Of a stretch of DNA of 64,000 nucleotides, positions 57,172-64,000 are shown piece by piece (the stretch's first letter is position 1; each line of letters starts with the position of its first letter). A program made the translations under genes and the position numbers. Below the pieces are notes generated by a model. That model did not search any database, was not told the DNA's origin, and was given only the letters and a program-made list of their open reading frames with translations. The stretch is taken from assembly GCF_041431135.1 (NCBI RefSeq), contig NZ_CP107799.1, forward strand, positions 9,254,501-9,318,500, given 5' to 3'. This DNA comes from Streptomyces sp. NBC_00554. GTDB lineage: Bacteria; Actinomycetota; Actinomycetes; Streptomycetales; Streptomycetaceae.

Positions 57172-58086
57172 GTGGACAGGCGGTGGCTGTTCCTGTCGGC
57201 GGCCGTGGCGCTCATAGTCGTCTCCTTGGGCGTGGTGCTCCTCCGCGACGACGAGGCCGACACCAGGCGCGCCGCGGACACGCCCGTCGCCAGCACACAG
57301 GCGAACGTCCCGCCCGCGACGAAGTCCCCGTCCCCCTCCGGCAGTACCACCACCGCGTCGCCGAAGCCGTCGGCCAAGACAACCCAGGCCTCCCCCTCCG
57401 CAAGTGCCACCAGCGCGTCGGCGAAACCGCCGACGACGGACAGCCCGCAAGCGGCTTCCGCCGGCGCGCCGTTGGCCGGTCGCATACGGCCCAACGTCAC
57501 CTATCGAGGCATCGCCACCTTCTACGACGCGGACGGCGGAGGCGCCTGCCTGTACGACCCGAGCGGTGACGTCATGACCGCGGCGATGAACTCCACCGAC
57601 TACGAGACGGCCAAGGCGTGCGGCGCGTACGTGTCCGTCCGAGCGGCCAACGGAACCGCCATCACGGTCCGCATCACCAATGAATGCCCAGGGGAATGTG
57701 CACCCGGGCAGATCGACCTCAGCGCAGAGGCTTTCGCGAAGCTCGCCGACCCGACGGCCGGCCGGATCGCGATCACGTGGAAGCTGGTGAGCCCCAGCAC
57801 CGTCGGCACGATGTCGGTCCGGTACAAGACCGGGTCCAGCCAGTATTGGTGCGGCATCCAGGTCATTGGTCACCGGAATCCGGTGGCCCGGCTGGAGGTC
57901 CGCGCCGGCAGCGGCTGGCGCCAACTCGCCCGTACCGACTACAACTACTTCCTCTCCGAAGACGGCACCGGGTGCGGCGGCGCGATCAGGGTCACCGACA
58001 TCTTCGGAGAACGGCTCACAGTCGACGGAGTCGCGATCCGGCCGGACGCCGTGCAGCCCACCCGGGTCCAGTTCGCCAAGCGCTGA
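57172..58086 (+). CDS. bacterial expansin (EXLX1-like)
   Basis: A 304-residue exported protein: signal or anchor helix (about 6-24), a long Ser/Thr/Pro/Ala linker, a double-psi beta-barrel (about 110-195) with GIATFYDADGGGACLYDPSG, AAMNSTDYETAKACGAYVSVRAANGTAITVRITNECP and the catalytic-type Asp in GQIDLSAEAFAKL, then a C-terminal carbohydrate-binding domain with aromatic surface residues (YWCGIQ, GWRQLARTDYNYF). Expansins loosen cellulose or peptidoglycan networks without cutting. Cys pairs fit disulfides. The GTG at 57172 has AAGGAGG upstream. Confidence 0.88.
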   Translation: MDRRWLFLSAAVALIVVSLGVVLLRDDEADTRRAADTPVASTQANVPPATKSPSPSGSTTTASPKPSAKTTQASPSASATSASAKPPTTDSPQAASAGAPLAGRIRPNVTYRGIATFYDADGGGACLYDPSGDVMTAAMNSTDYETAKACGAYVSVRAANGTAITVRITNECPGECAPGQIDLSAEAFAKLADPTAGRIAITWKLVSPSTVGTMSVRYKTGSSQYWCGIQVIGHRNPVARLEVRAGSGWRQLARTDYNYFLSEDGTGCGGAIRVTDIFGERLTVDGVAIRPDAVQPTRVQFAKR

Positions 58087-58297
58087 CCCCGCTCGCGAGT
58101 CCAGTCCGACGCGTCGACGGACGCTGAGACTGATGCCCAGCTGGCTGATGCCCCGTCAGAAACGAATGCGAAGTTTTGACAACCCGATGACACCCCCGTC
58201 CGTCTCTAGGGCGAGCCGTCGGCTGTACGGGTGAGGCTCCGGGGGTTCCCGGGTCGCAAGACGGCTCCTGTCCGATTCCGAATCGTCAGGAGTTCAG

Positions 58298-61200
58298 GTG
58301 GAGTTACGCGGAAAGTTACGCGGGAGACGAAGGCGTACGGCCGTGGCGGCGGGGGTGGTTTCCACGGTCCTCGTGCTGGCCGGTGTCCCGGGCGGGATGG
58401 CCCAGGCCGCGTCGGTCGGCGGGCATGCGGGGGTGATGGCCCAGGGCGCGGAGGGCGCCGGTGGGGCCAAGGTGGTGAAGACGGTGACGCTGGTCACCGG
58501 CGACCGGGTTCAGATGGACGGCGCCGGCCGGGTCACCGGGGTTGAGCGGGCGGAGGGCCGGGAGCGGATGCCGTTCTCGGTCCGGGTGGTTGCCGGGCAC
58601 ACTCAAGTGGTGCCAGGCGACGCGGAGTTGCTGCTGGCGCAGGGCAAGCTGGACGCCCGGCTGTTCGACGTCACCCAGTTGGTGGCGGACGGCTACGACG
58701 ACACGGGCCGGTCCGACCTGCCGCTGATCGTCACCTTCCGGGGTCGCCAGGCACCCTCGATGAGCCCGTTCACCCGGACCGGGACACGCATCGGCCGTGC
58801 GCTCCCCGTCGTCAACGGCAAGGCGATGCGCCCCGTCAAGACGCGCGGCGCCGAGTTCTGGGACGCTGTGACCGACACCGGCGCCGCCCGTAGCGATGCC
58901 GAGGGAACGGCCGAGTTCACCGCTTCGACGGCGGTGGAGAAGGTGTGGCTGGACGGCAGACGCCGGGCCACCCTCGACAGGAGCGTGCCGCAGATCGGCG
59001 CTCCGACCGCCTGGGCCGCCGGCTATGACGGCACCGGCGTCAAGATCGCCGTACTGGACACCGGAGTCGACAAGGACCACCCCGACCTGGCGGGCCAGGT
59101 GGTCGCGGAGCGGGACTTCTCCGAGTCCTCCGGCACCGGCGACAAGTTCGGGCACGGCACCCACGTGGCGTCCACCACGGCAGGGACGGGGGCCAAGTCC
59201 GGCGGCAAGTACAAGGGTGTCGCACCGGGTGCCAAGATCCTGAACGGCAAGGTCCTGGACGACAACGGCAGCGGCTCGGACTCCGGCATCATCGCGGGCC
59301 TCGAGTGGGCGGTGGCCGAGGGCGCCGATGTCGTCAACCTCAGCCTCGGCGGCACGGACATGCCCGGGATCGACCCGATGGAGGAGGCGGTCAACCAGCT
59401 CTCCGCCGACACCGACACGCTCTTCGTCATCGCGGCCGGAAACGACGGCGAGTTCGGCGAACAGACGGTCGGCTCGCCCGGCAGCGCCGAAGCCGCGCTC
59501 ACCGTCGGCGCGGTCGACAAGGCGGACCAACTCGCCGCATTCTCCAGCCGTGGCCCGCGCGTGGGCGACGGCGGGGTCAAGCCCGACCTGACCGCGCCCG
59601 GTGTCGCCATCACCGCCGCCGCGGCGGCCGGCAGCTTCCTGGAGGGCGAAATCCCCTCCGACATACCCGGATACCTCACCATCGACGGTACGTCCATGGC
59701 GACCCCGCATGTCGCCGGTGCCGCCGCCATCCTCGCCCAGCAGCACCCCGAGTGGAGCGGTGAGCGCATCAAGGCGGTACTCACCGGCTCCGCCGCCCCC
59801 GGCTCGTACAGCTCATTCCAGCAGGGCACCGGCCGCACGGACCTGGTCCGGGCGATCGCGCAGAGCGTGGTCACCGAGCAGGGACCGCTCGGCTTCGGCA
59901 AACAGCAGTGGCCGCACAACGACGACGAACCGGTGACCAAGCAGCTCACCTACCGCAACCTCGGTACGGAGCCGGTCACCCTGGACCTTTCCGTCGACGC
60001 CTTCACGGTGGACGGAAAGCCCGCAGCCGAGGGCCTGTTCGCCGTCTCACCGCGGCAACTCACCGTCCTGGCAGGCGGCGAGGCGAGCGCCGACGTGACG
60101 GCGGACACCCGCGCCGGCACCACCGACGGCACCATCGGCGGCTCGGTGTCCGCAGCCTCGGCCGACGGCCGGATCAGTGTGCGCACCGCCGTCGGGGTGG
60201 AGCGCGAGATCGAGTCGTACGACCTGACGTTGAAACACATCGACGAGAACGGCGAGCCGACCGGCGACGCCTCCACCGCCCTCTCGGGCTTCGACAGCAA
60301 CTTCTATGCCTCCTACGCCGATGAGCAGGACGGCGAGCTCACGGTGCGGGTGCCCAAGGGCGACTACACCGTCAGCGGTGTGATCCACCCCTACTACTCG
60401 TCCGCCACCCACGCGGTGCTGATGCAGCCGAAGTTGCGGGTGGACGCGGACACCAGCGTCACCATCGACGCCCGGCAGGCACAGCCGGTGGAGATCACCG
60501 TGCCCGATGCGGCGGCCGTGAACACCGAGGCCGTGATCGCGGTCGGCTTCGACCGGGCCGAGGGGCTGCGCAAGGGCAGCCTCGAATACATTCTCCCGAG
60601 CTTCCAGGGCCTGCGGGTCGGGCAGCTCGGCTCCGAACTGCCCGCGGACCAGGCGTTCGCGCAGTACTTCGGCGACTGGACACGCCAGGACGAGGAGGGC
60701 AGGCCGGTCACGTACCACCTTGCCTGGAACCGGACCGGCCGGCTGGGCGGCTTCACCGCCGAGGTCGAGCGGAAGCAGCTTGCCAAGGTCGACCTCCAGG
60801 CGGGTGTGGCTGTCGCGGACCGGAAGGTGCAGGTCGAGGTCTCTCCCCACACACCGGATGGGGACCTGGCCTTCGGCTACAACGACCTGAGGGGCGTTCT
60901 GCCGCTGCGCACCACCGACTACATCCTCGACAACGGGGTTCCGTGGTCCCTGCGCATGTGGCAGACCAGCGGCGAGGGCCGCGAGACGCGCTGGGAGTCC
61001 TTCCTCATGAGGATGCCCAGGACCTGGGAGGCGGGCCGGACCTACTACGAGCGTTTCAACGTCGGCGTCTTCGGCCCGTCCCTGCCCGGTCCCGCGGATG
61101 CCGGACCGGAGAGGGGATACCCCGGAGCCGTGCGGGCCGGGAACGTCATCAGGGCCTATCTGCCGCTGTTCGGCGACGGCGCCGGGCACTGGGGCTCCAG

Positions 61201-61738
61201 CGACTACACCGCGGCGGAGAGCTCGCTCCTGGCCGACGGCAAGGAAATCCCCGACGACTACGGATTCCCGCCGACCGACGGCGTCACCGAGTACACCGTT
61301 CCCGCCCGGGGCAGCACGTACAAGCTGACCCTCGACAACTCCCGTGATCCCGCGGTGTACCCCGTCAGCACCCGTGTCAGGGCGGAGTGGACCTTCCGCT
61401 CCGGCGCGACCCCCGAGGACGAGTGGACCGCACTGCCGCTGTCGGTGGTCCGCTTCTCCCCGGAACTGACCCTGTCCAGCACGGCGAAGGCGGGCCAGCG
61501 GTTCGAGGTGCCCTTCACCGTCGTGGGCGCGGCCGCCGGACAGCGGCCGCAGAAGCTCGCCTTCGAGGTCTCGTACGACGAGGGCACCACCTGGCAGCCC
61601 ACCAAGGCCATCGGCGGTAAGCACCTCTCGCTGACGCACCCGGCCGAGGCCGGCTCCGTCTCACTGCGGGCCAAGCTGACGGATCGCCAGGGCAACACGC
61701 TGGTGCAGACGATCGAGCGGGCCTACCTCACCCGGTAG
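58298..61738 (+). CDS. secreted S8 subtilisin-like serine protease
   Basis: A 1146-residue exported protease. Signal peptide about 1-38 and a propeptide to about 235 with an I9-like feel. Catalytic domain: AVLDTGVDKDHPD with Asp254, GHGTHVAS with His286, AAGNDG oxyanion region, and GTSMATPHVAGAAAIL with Ser466. The remaining 650 residues form beta-sandwich domains (DLSVDAFTVDGKPAAEG, later NVGVFGPSLPG, YTVPARGSTYKLTLDNSRD) as in other streptomycete large subtilisins. It likely matures other exoproteins or degrades protein. The GTG at 58298 has AGGAG five bases earlier. A strong terminator follows. Confidence 0.94.
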   Translation: MELRGKLRGRRRRTAVAAGVVSTVLVLAGVPGGMAQAASVGGHAGVMAQGAEGAGGAKVVKTVTLVTGDRVQMDGAGRVTGVERAEGRERMPFSVRVVAGHTQVVPGDAELLLAQGKLDARLFDVTQLVADGYDDTGRSDLPLIVTFRGRQAPSMSPFTRTGTRIGRALPVVNGKAMRPVKTRGAEFWDAVTDTGAARSDAEGTAEFTASTAVEKVWLDGRRRATLDRSVPQIGAPTAWAAGYDGTGVKIAVLDTGVDKDHPDLAGQVVAERDFSESSGTGDKFGHGTHVASTTAGTGAKSGGKYKGVAPGAKILNGKVLDDNGSGSDSGIIAGLEWAVAEGADVVNLSLGGTDMPGIDPMEEAVNQLSADTDTLFVIAAGNDGEFGEQTVGSPGSAEAALTVGAVDKADQLAAFSSRGPRVGDGGVKPDLTAPGVAITAAAAAGSFLEGEIPSDIPGYLTIDGTSMATPHVAGAAAILAQQHPEWSGERIKAVLTGSAAPGSYSSFQQGTGRTDLVRAIAQSVVTEQGPLGFGKQQWPHNDDEPVTKQLTYRNLGTEPVTLDLSVDAFTVDGKPAAEGLFAVSPRQLTVLAGGEASADVTADTRAGTTDGTIGGSVSAASADGRISVRTAVGVEREIESYDLTLKHIDENGEPTGDASTALSGFDSNFYASYADEQDGELTVRVPKGDYTVSGVIHPYYSSATHAVLMQPKLRVDADTSVTIDARQAQPVEITVPDAAAVNTEAVIAVGFDRAEGLRKGSLEYILPSFQGLRVGQLGSELPADQAFAQYFGDWTRQDEEGRPVTYHLAWNRTGRLGGFTAEVERKQLAKVDLQAGVAVADRKVQVEVSPHTPDGDLAFGYNDLRGVLPLRTTDYILDNGVPWSLRMWQTSGEGRETRWESFLMRMPRTWEAGRTYYERFNVGVFGPSLPGPADAGPERGYPGAVRAGNVIRAYLPLFGDGAGHWGSSDYTAAESSLLADGKEIPDDYGFPPTDGVTEYTVPARGSTYKLTLDNSRDPAVYPVSTRVRAEWTFRSGATPEDEWTALPLSVVRFSPELTLSSTAKAGQRFEVPFTVVGAAAGQRPQKLAFEVSYDEGTTWQPTKAIGGKHLSLTHPAEAGSVSLRAKLTDRQGNTLVQTIERAYLTR

Positions 61739-61760
61739 CCCTATGGATCACCTGTCCGAA

Positions 61761-61798
61761 CCCCGCTCGGGGCGGCGCCGACGCCGTCCCGAGCGGGG
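61761..61798. terminator. bidirectional terminator
   Basis: CCCCGCTCGGG (61761-61771) and CCCGAGCGGGG (61788-61798) form a perfect 11-bp stem, with GTTCTT following on the plus strand. It separates the convergent protease and HdeD genes. Confidence 0.8.
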
Positions 61799-61805
61799 CC
61801 GTTCT

Positions 61806-62357
61806 TCAGACGCCGACCGGCTCGGACCGGCTCGTGTCAGGACTACGGCGGCGCTCCTCGAAGGAGGCGAAGACCGCCGAGACGCCGTAGAAGATGCTGA
61901 ACAGGCCGAAGACGGTGGCGAGTGAGACCGCGCCGATGTCCGGGCGGACGAAAAGCACGAACGCGAGCGCGATCGACACCAGCCCTGTCAGCAGGAACAG
62001 GGCCCGCTCGCCCGCCTTCTCGCCGCGCTGGAAGGCCAGGCCGATCTCCATGGCACCGGTCGCCAGTGCCCAGGCGGCGATCCAGATCGTGAGCGCGAGA
62101 GCGGTGATGCCGGGCCACGCCAGCGCGACCACGCCGGCCGCCAGCGAGAGCAGGGCGAGCAGCAGCCAGCCGAAGACAGGCCCCACCCGGTCGCCGGCGA
62201 AGGCACGGCCACCGTCCGTCACCGCGCTCATGAACGCGTAGACAGCGAAGACGATGACGAAGGCGCCGACGGTGATGCCGGGCCAGGTGACGGAGACTAT
62301 GCCGATGACGACGGCCAACAGGCCTCGCCAGAGAAGTGCGTTGGGCGAACTGAGCAT
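61806..62357 (-). CDS. HdeD-family membrane protein
   Basis: A 183-residue protein with six hydrophobic helices and repeated short segments (WRGLLAVVIGIVSVTWPGITVGAFVIVFAVYAFMSAV; GVVALAWPGITALALTIWIAAWALATGAMEI; VLFVRPDIGAVSLATVFGLFSIFYGV), the DUF308/HdeD pattern. Related proteins support acid or stress resistance. The ATG at 62357 has GGAAGGTC; earlier starts exist. Confidence 0.86.
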   Translation of the reverse strand: MLSSPNALLWRGLLAVVIGIVSVTWPGITVGAFVIVFAVYAFMSAVTDGGRAFAGDRVGPVFGWLLLALLSLAAGVVALAWPGITALALTIWIAAWALATGAMEIGLAFQRGEKAGERALFLLTGLVSIALAFVLFVRPDIGAVSLATVFGLFSIFYGVSAVFASFEERRRSPDTSRSEPVGV

Positions 62358-62554
62358 GGTGACCTTCCACATTCGAGGGTGCCGCCTCGTTACCGACACG
62401 AAGCGGGAATGCATGGTTCGGTGCCCGACCTCGCCCGAGGCCGTGGCGTTCGCGCTGAACGCTAGAGCCGTGGCTCCGCGCTGCGATCCGTCGTACGACT
62501 GCTCCCGCTACTTCACCGCCGGCCTGCCCATACCTCGGTGAACTGGCAGGCTCG

Positions 62555-62959
62555 CTACGGCATTTCGCCGAGGCAGTGCATCAGGCCGGGGGTCATTTCC
62601 CAGCCCAGGAGCTGGATCACTTTGCGTGCGCCGGGCGGCGTGGCGTGCAGCAGCAGACGGCGGCCGTCGCGGCTGAGCGTCTTCGCGGCGGTCGTCATCT
62701 TGCGGATCCCGGCGACGTCGATGAACCTGACGTCCGTCAGATCGAGGTGCAGATCGCCACGGCAGAACTGGACCGCTTCATCCAGAGCCGCGACCAGCAG
62801 ATCCCGGGAGCAGAGATCTATTTCTCCTTCGAGCCGCAGCCCGGACGGGCAGTCCGTCCAGATCACACGAAGGAGCGGGTCGCCCCATAGCAGGCGTTCG
62901 AGGGCCGGATCAGCCGCGATGGCGAGGGACGACGGACGGGGCGGTCGGCGATCGGTCAT
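62555..62959 (-). CDS. STAS-domain (anti-anti-sigma-like) protein
   Basis: A 134-residue protein. LRLEGEIDLCSRDLLVAALDEAVQFCRGDLHLDLTDVRFIDVAGIRKMTTAAKTLSRDGRRLLLHATPP matches the STAS fold of sigma-factor antagonists. In SpoIIAA-type proteins the loop reads DSSG, with the phosphorylated Ser second; here it is DVAG, so the switch Ser is missing. It may be a constitutive or phosphorylation-independent partner. ATG at 62974 is the alternative start. Confidence 0.8.
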   Translation of the reverse strand: MTDRRPPRPSSLAIAADPALERLLWGDPLLRVIWTDCPSGLRLEGEIDLCSRDLLVAALDEAVQFCRGDLHLDLTDVRFIDVAGIRKMTTAAKTLSRDGRRLLLHATPPGARKVIQLLGWEMTPGLMHCLGEMP

Positions 62960-63132
62960 GGAAGTCCCGTTCATGCTTGTTGGGAGCGCACCACCGTGGC
63001 TGCTTCAGGAGAACCACCAACCGGGATGGCGCGGAACGATGAGAGCACCATGCCCAAAGGCTGTCGGCCGGGGCTTCCGCAATGTGACTGACCGCCGTAC
63101 CGCGCTGACTGAGACGTCAGACGGTGGGCTGC

Positions 63133-64000
63133 TCAGTCATCGGATGCCACCCGCTTCCGTGCGGGCTCGGTGGTGAGGGTGAGCGGCGCGGATGCCGCCT
63201 GCAACACCTTGATCTGCGCCGCGTCGCGCGCGGCCTCCAGTTCCTCGACACTCGCGCCGAAGTGGGCCTGTCCGGAGAGGAGTTGGTTCGTCGGCTCGTC
63301 CAGTTCCGGGGTGCCGAGGTCGCGCCAGAGGCTCTCGAGGCCGGGGCCGAGGTGCTCGAGGAAGTGGGGCAGGCCGCCGGGGCCGCCACCGAGGTGGAAG
63401 CTCTGGAAAGGACCGGCGACCGCCCAGCGCAGGCCGATGGAGGAGGTCACGATGTTGTCGAGCTCCGATTCGGTCACCACGCCCTCCACGACAAGGTTGA
63501 CCGCCTCGCGGAACAGCGCCGCCTGCAGCCGGTTGGCGACGAATCCCGGCACCTCCTTGCGCAGGACCTGCGGCTTCTTGCCGAGCGCCGTGTAGAAGGC
63601 GACGGCACGCTCGACCACGTCCTGGCCGGTCTTCTCGCCCGAGACGACCTCTACCAGCGGGATGAGGTGCGGCGGGTTGAAGGGGTGCCCGATGACGAGT
63701 CGTTCGGGCTGTCGCAGCGCCTGTGCGATGTCGGTGGCGCGAATGCCCGAGGTGGAGCTGAGCAGCAGGGCGTCGGGACGCGCGGCCTGCTCGATGCGGG
63801 CGAAGAGGTCCTGTTTGACGTCCAGGCGTTCGGGGCCGTTCTCCTGCACGACGTCCGCGTCCGCGACCGCCTTGCCGAGGTCGGCTTCGAAGCGCAGGTT
63901 GCGGTCGAGGTCGGCGGTGGGCAGTCCGAGTGCGCGCAGGGTGGGGATGGTCTGCCGCAGTTGGTCGTGCAGTTGTCGATCCGCGTTGGGCAAGGGGTCG
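63133..64000 (-). CDS. 3-hydroxyacyl-CoA dehydrogenase family protein, 5' part missing
   Basis: The 3' part of a gene running off the right edge. The visible residues hold ADVVQENGPERLDVKQDLFARIEQAARPDALLLSSTSGIRATDIAQAL, HPFNPPHLIPLVEVVSGEKT (the catalytic His region), GFVANRLQAALFREAVNLVVEGV and GLRWAVAGPFQSFHLGGGPGG. The NAD GxGxxG motif would be to the right of 64000. The sequence resembles L-carnitine or 3-hydroxybutyryl-CoA dehydrogenase-like proteins. Confidence 0.87.
   Translation of the reverse strand, partial: DPLPNADRQLHDQLRQTIPTLRALGLPTADLDRNLRFEADLGKAVADADVVQENGPERLDVKQDLFARIEQAARPDALLLSSTSGIRATDIAQALRQPERLVIGHPFNPPHLIPLVEVVSGEKTGQDVVERAVAFYTALGKKPQVLRKEVPGFVANRLQAALFREAVNLVVEGVVTESELDNIVTSSIGLRWAVAGPFQSFHLGGGPGGLPHFLEHLGPGLESLWRDLGTPELDEPTNQLLSGQAHFGASVEELEAARDAAQIKVLQAASAPLTLTTEPARKRVASDD

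Noticed and set aside
58170..58297. TTGACA (58176-58181) as the -35 of the protease promoter
   Set aside because: No -10-like hexamer at 16-19 bp; TCTAGG is 23 bp away. A promoter is expected here but cannot be placed.

Overview
The window is a high-GC actinobacterial chromosome segment, almost certainly Streptomyces. Codon third positions are strongly G/C, GTG starts are common, AGGAG-type ribosome sites and leaderless starts alternate, and many families typical of streptomycetes occur (DUF6421, DUF5134, DUF2630, F420-type oxidoreductase, subtilisin with a long tail, Ser/Thr kinase with an extracellular domain). No rRNA, tRNA, CRISPR array, insertion sequence or integrase was seen. The gene content is ordinary core and near-core chromosome rather than an obvious island.

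Layout. 1-7.4 kb: end of an old-yellow-enzyme gene with a divergent ArsR regulator, a purine permease, an FprA-type ferredoxin reductase, a DUF305 lipoprotein facing a secreted LVIVD-repeat protein, and a TetR regulator. 7.5-16.2 kb: small metabolic and membrane genes (HAD, PAP2, M56 peptidase, DUF5134), a FUSC transporter translationally coupled to an unusually long MarR, two VOC proteins, GNAT and GDPD. 16.5-25.8 kb: a DUF6421-SDR-threonine-aldolase operon, a transglutaminase/B3-B4 pair, an acyltransferase, DUF4395/thioredoxin, a flavin reductase behind a cysteine-rich leader peptide, and etfBA. 25.8-38.3 kb: a secreted EEP hydrolase, a citrate-lyase-like aldolase behind an operator, a receptor-like Ser/Thr kinase behind a striking RNA hairpin, and a sugar module (LacI, ROK kinase, GH27 alpha-galactosidase). 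It ends with an Excalibur protein, a small secreted peptide and a P-loop/Nudix fusion. 38.5-50.9 kb: two NarL-type two-component systems, an M20 peptidase, a geranylgeranyl-reductase-like enzyme, TetR/F420 and MarR/MFS divergent pairs with clear operators, and a cobalamin-riboswitch-controlled CbtBA cobalt transporter. 50.9-64 kb: a degenerate histidine phosphatase, a YcnI copper-protein locus, an MFS transporter, a thioesterase, an MBL hydrolase, a YCII protein, an expansin, a 1146-residue subtilisin, HdeD, a STAS protein and a truncated 3-hydroxyacyl-CoA dehydrogenase.

How genes work together. The clearest functional groups are alpha-galactoside use (LacI operator, sugar kinase, secreted GH27), B12-regulated cobalt uptake, electron-transfer flavoprotein, and regulator/target divergent pairs whose operators can be read directly. 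No wholly new multi-gene system is evident. The least-explained signals are the hairpin that covers the start of the Ser/Thr kinase gene, the attenuator-like leader in front of the flavin reductase, and the DUF6421-SDR-aldolase operon.
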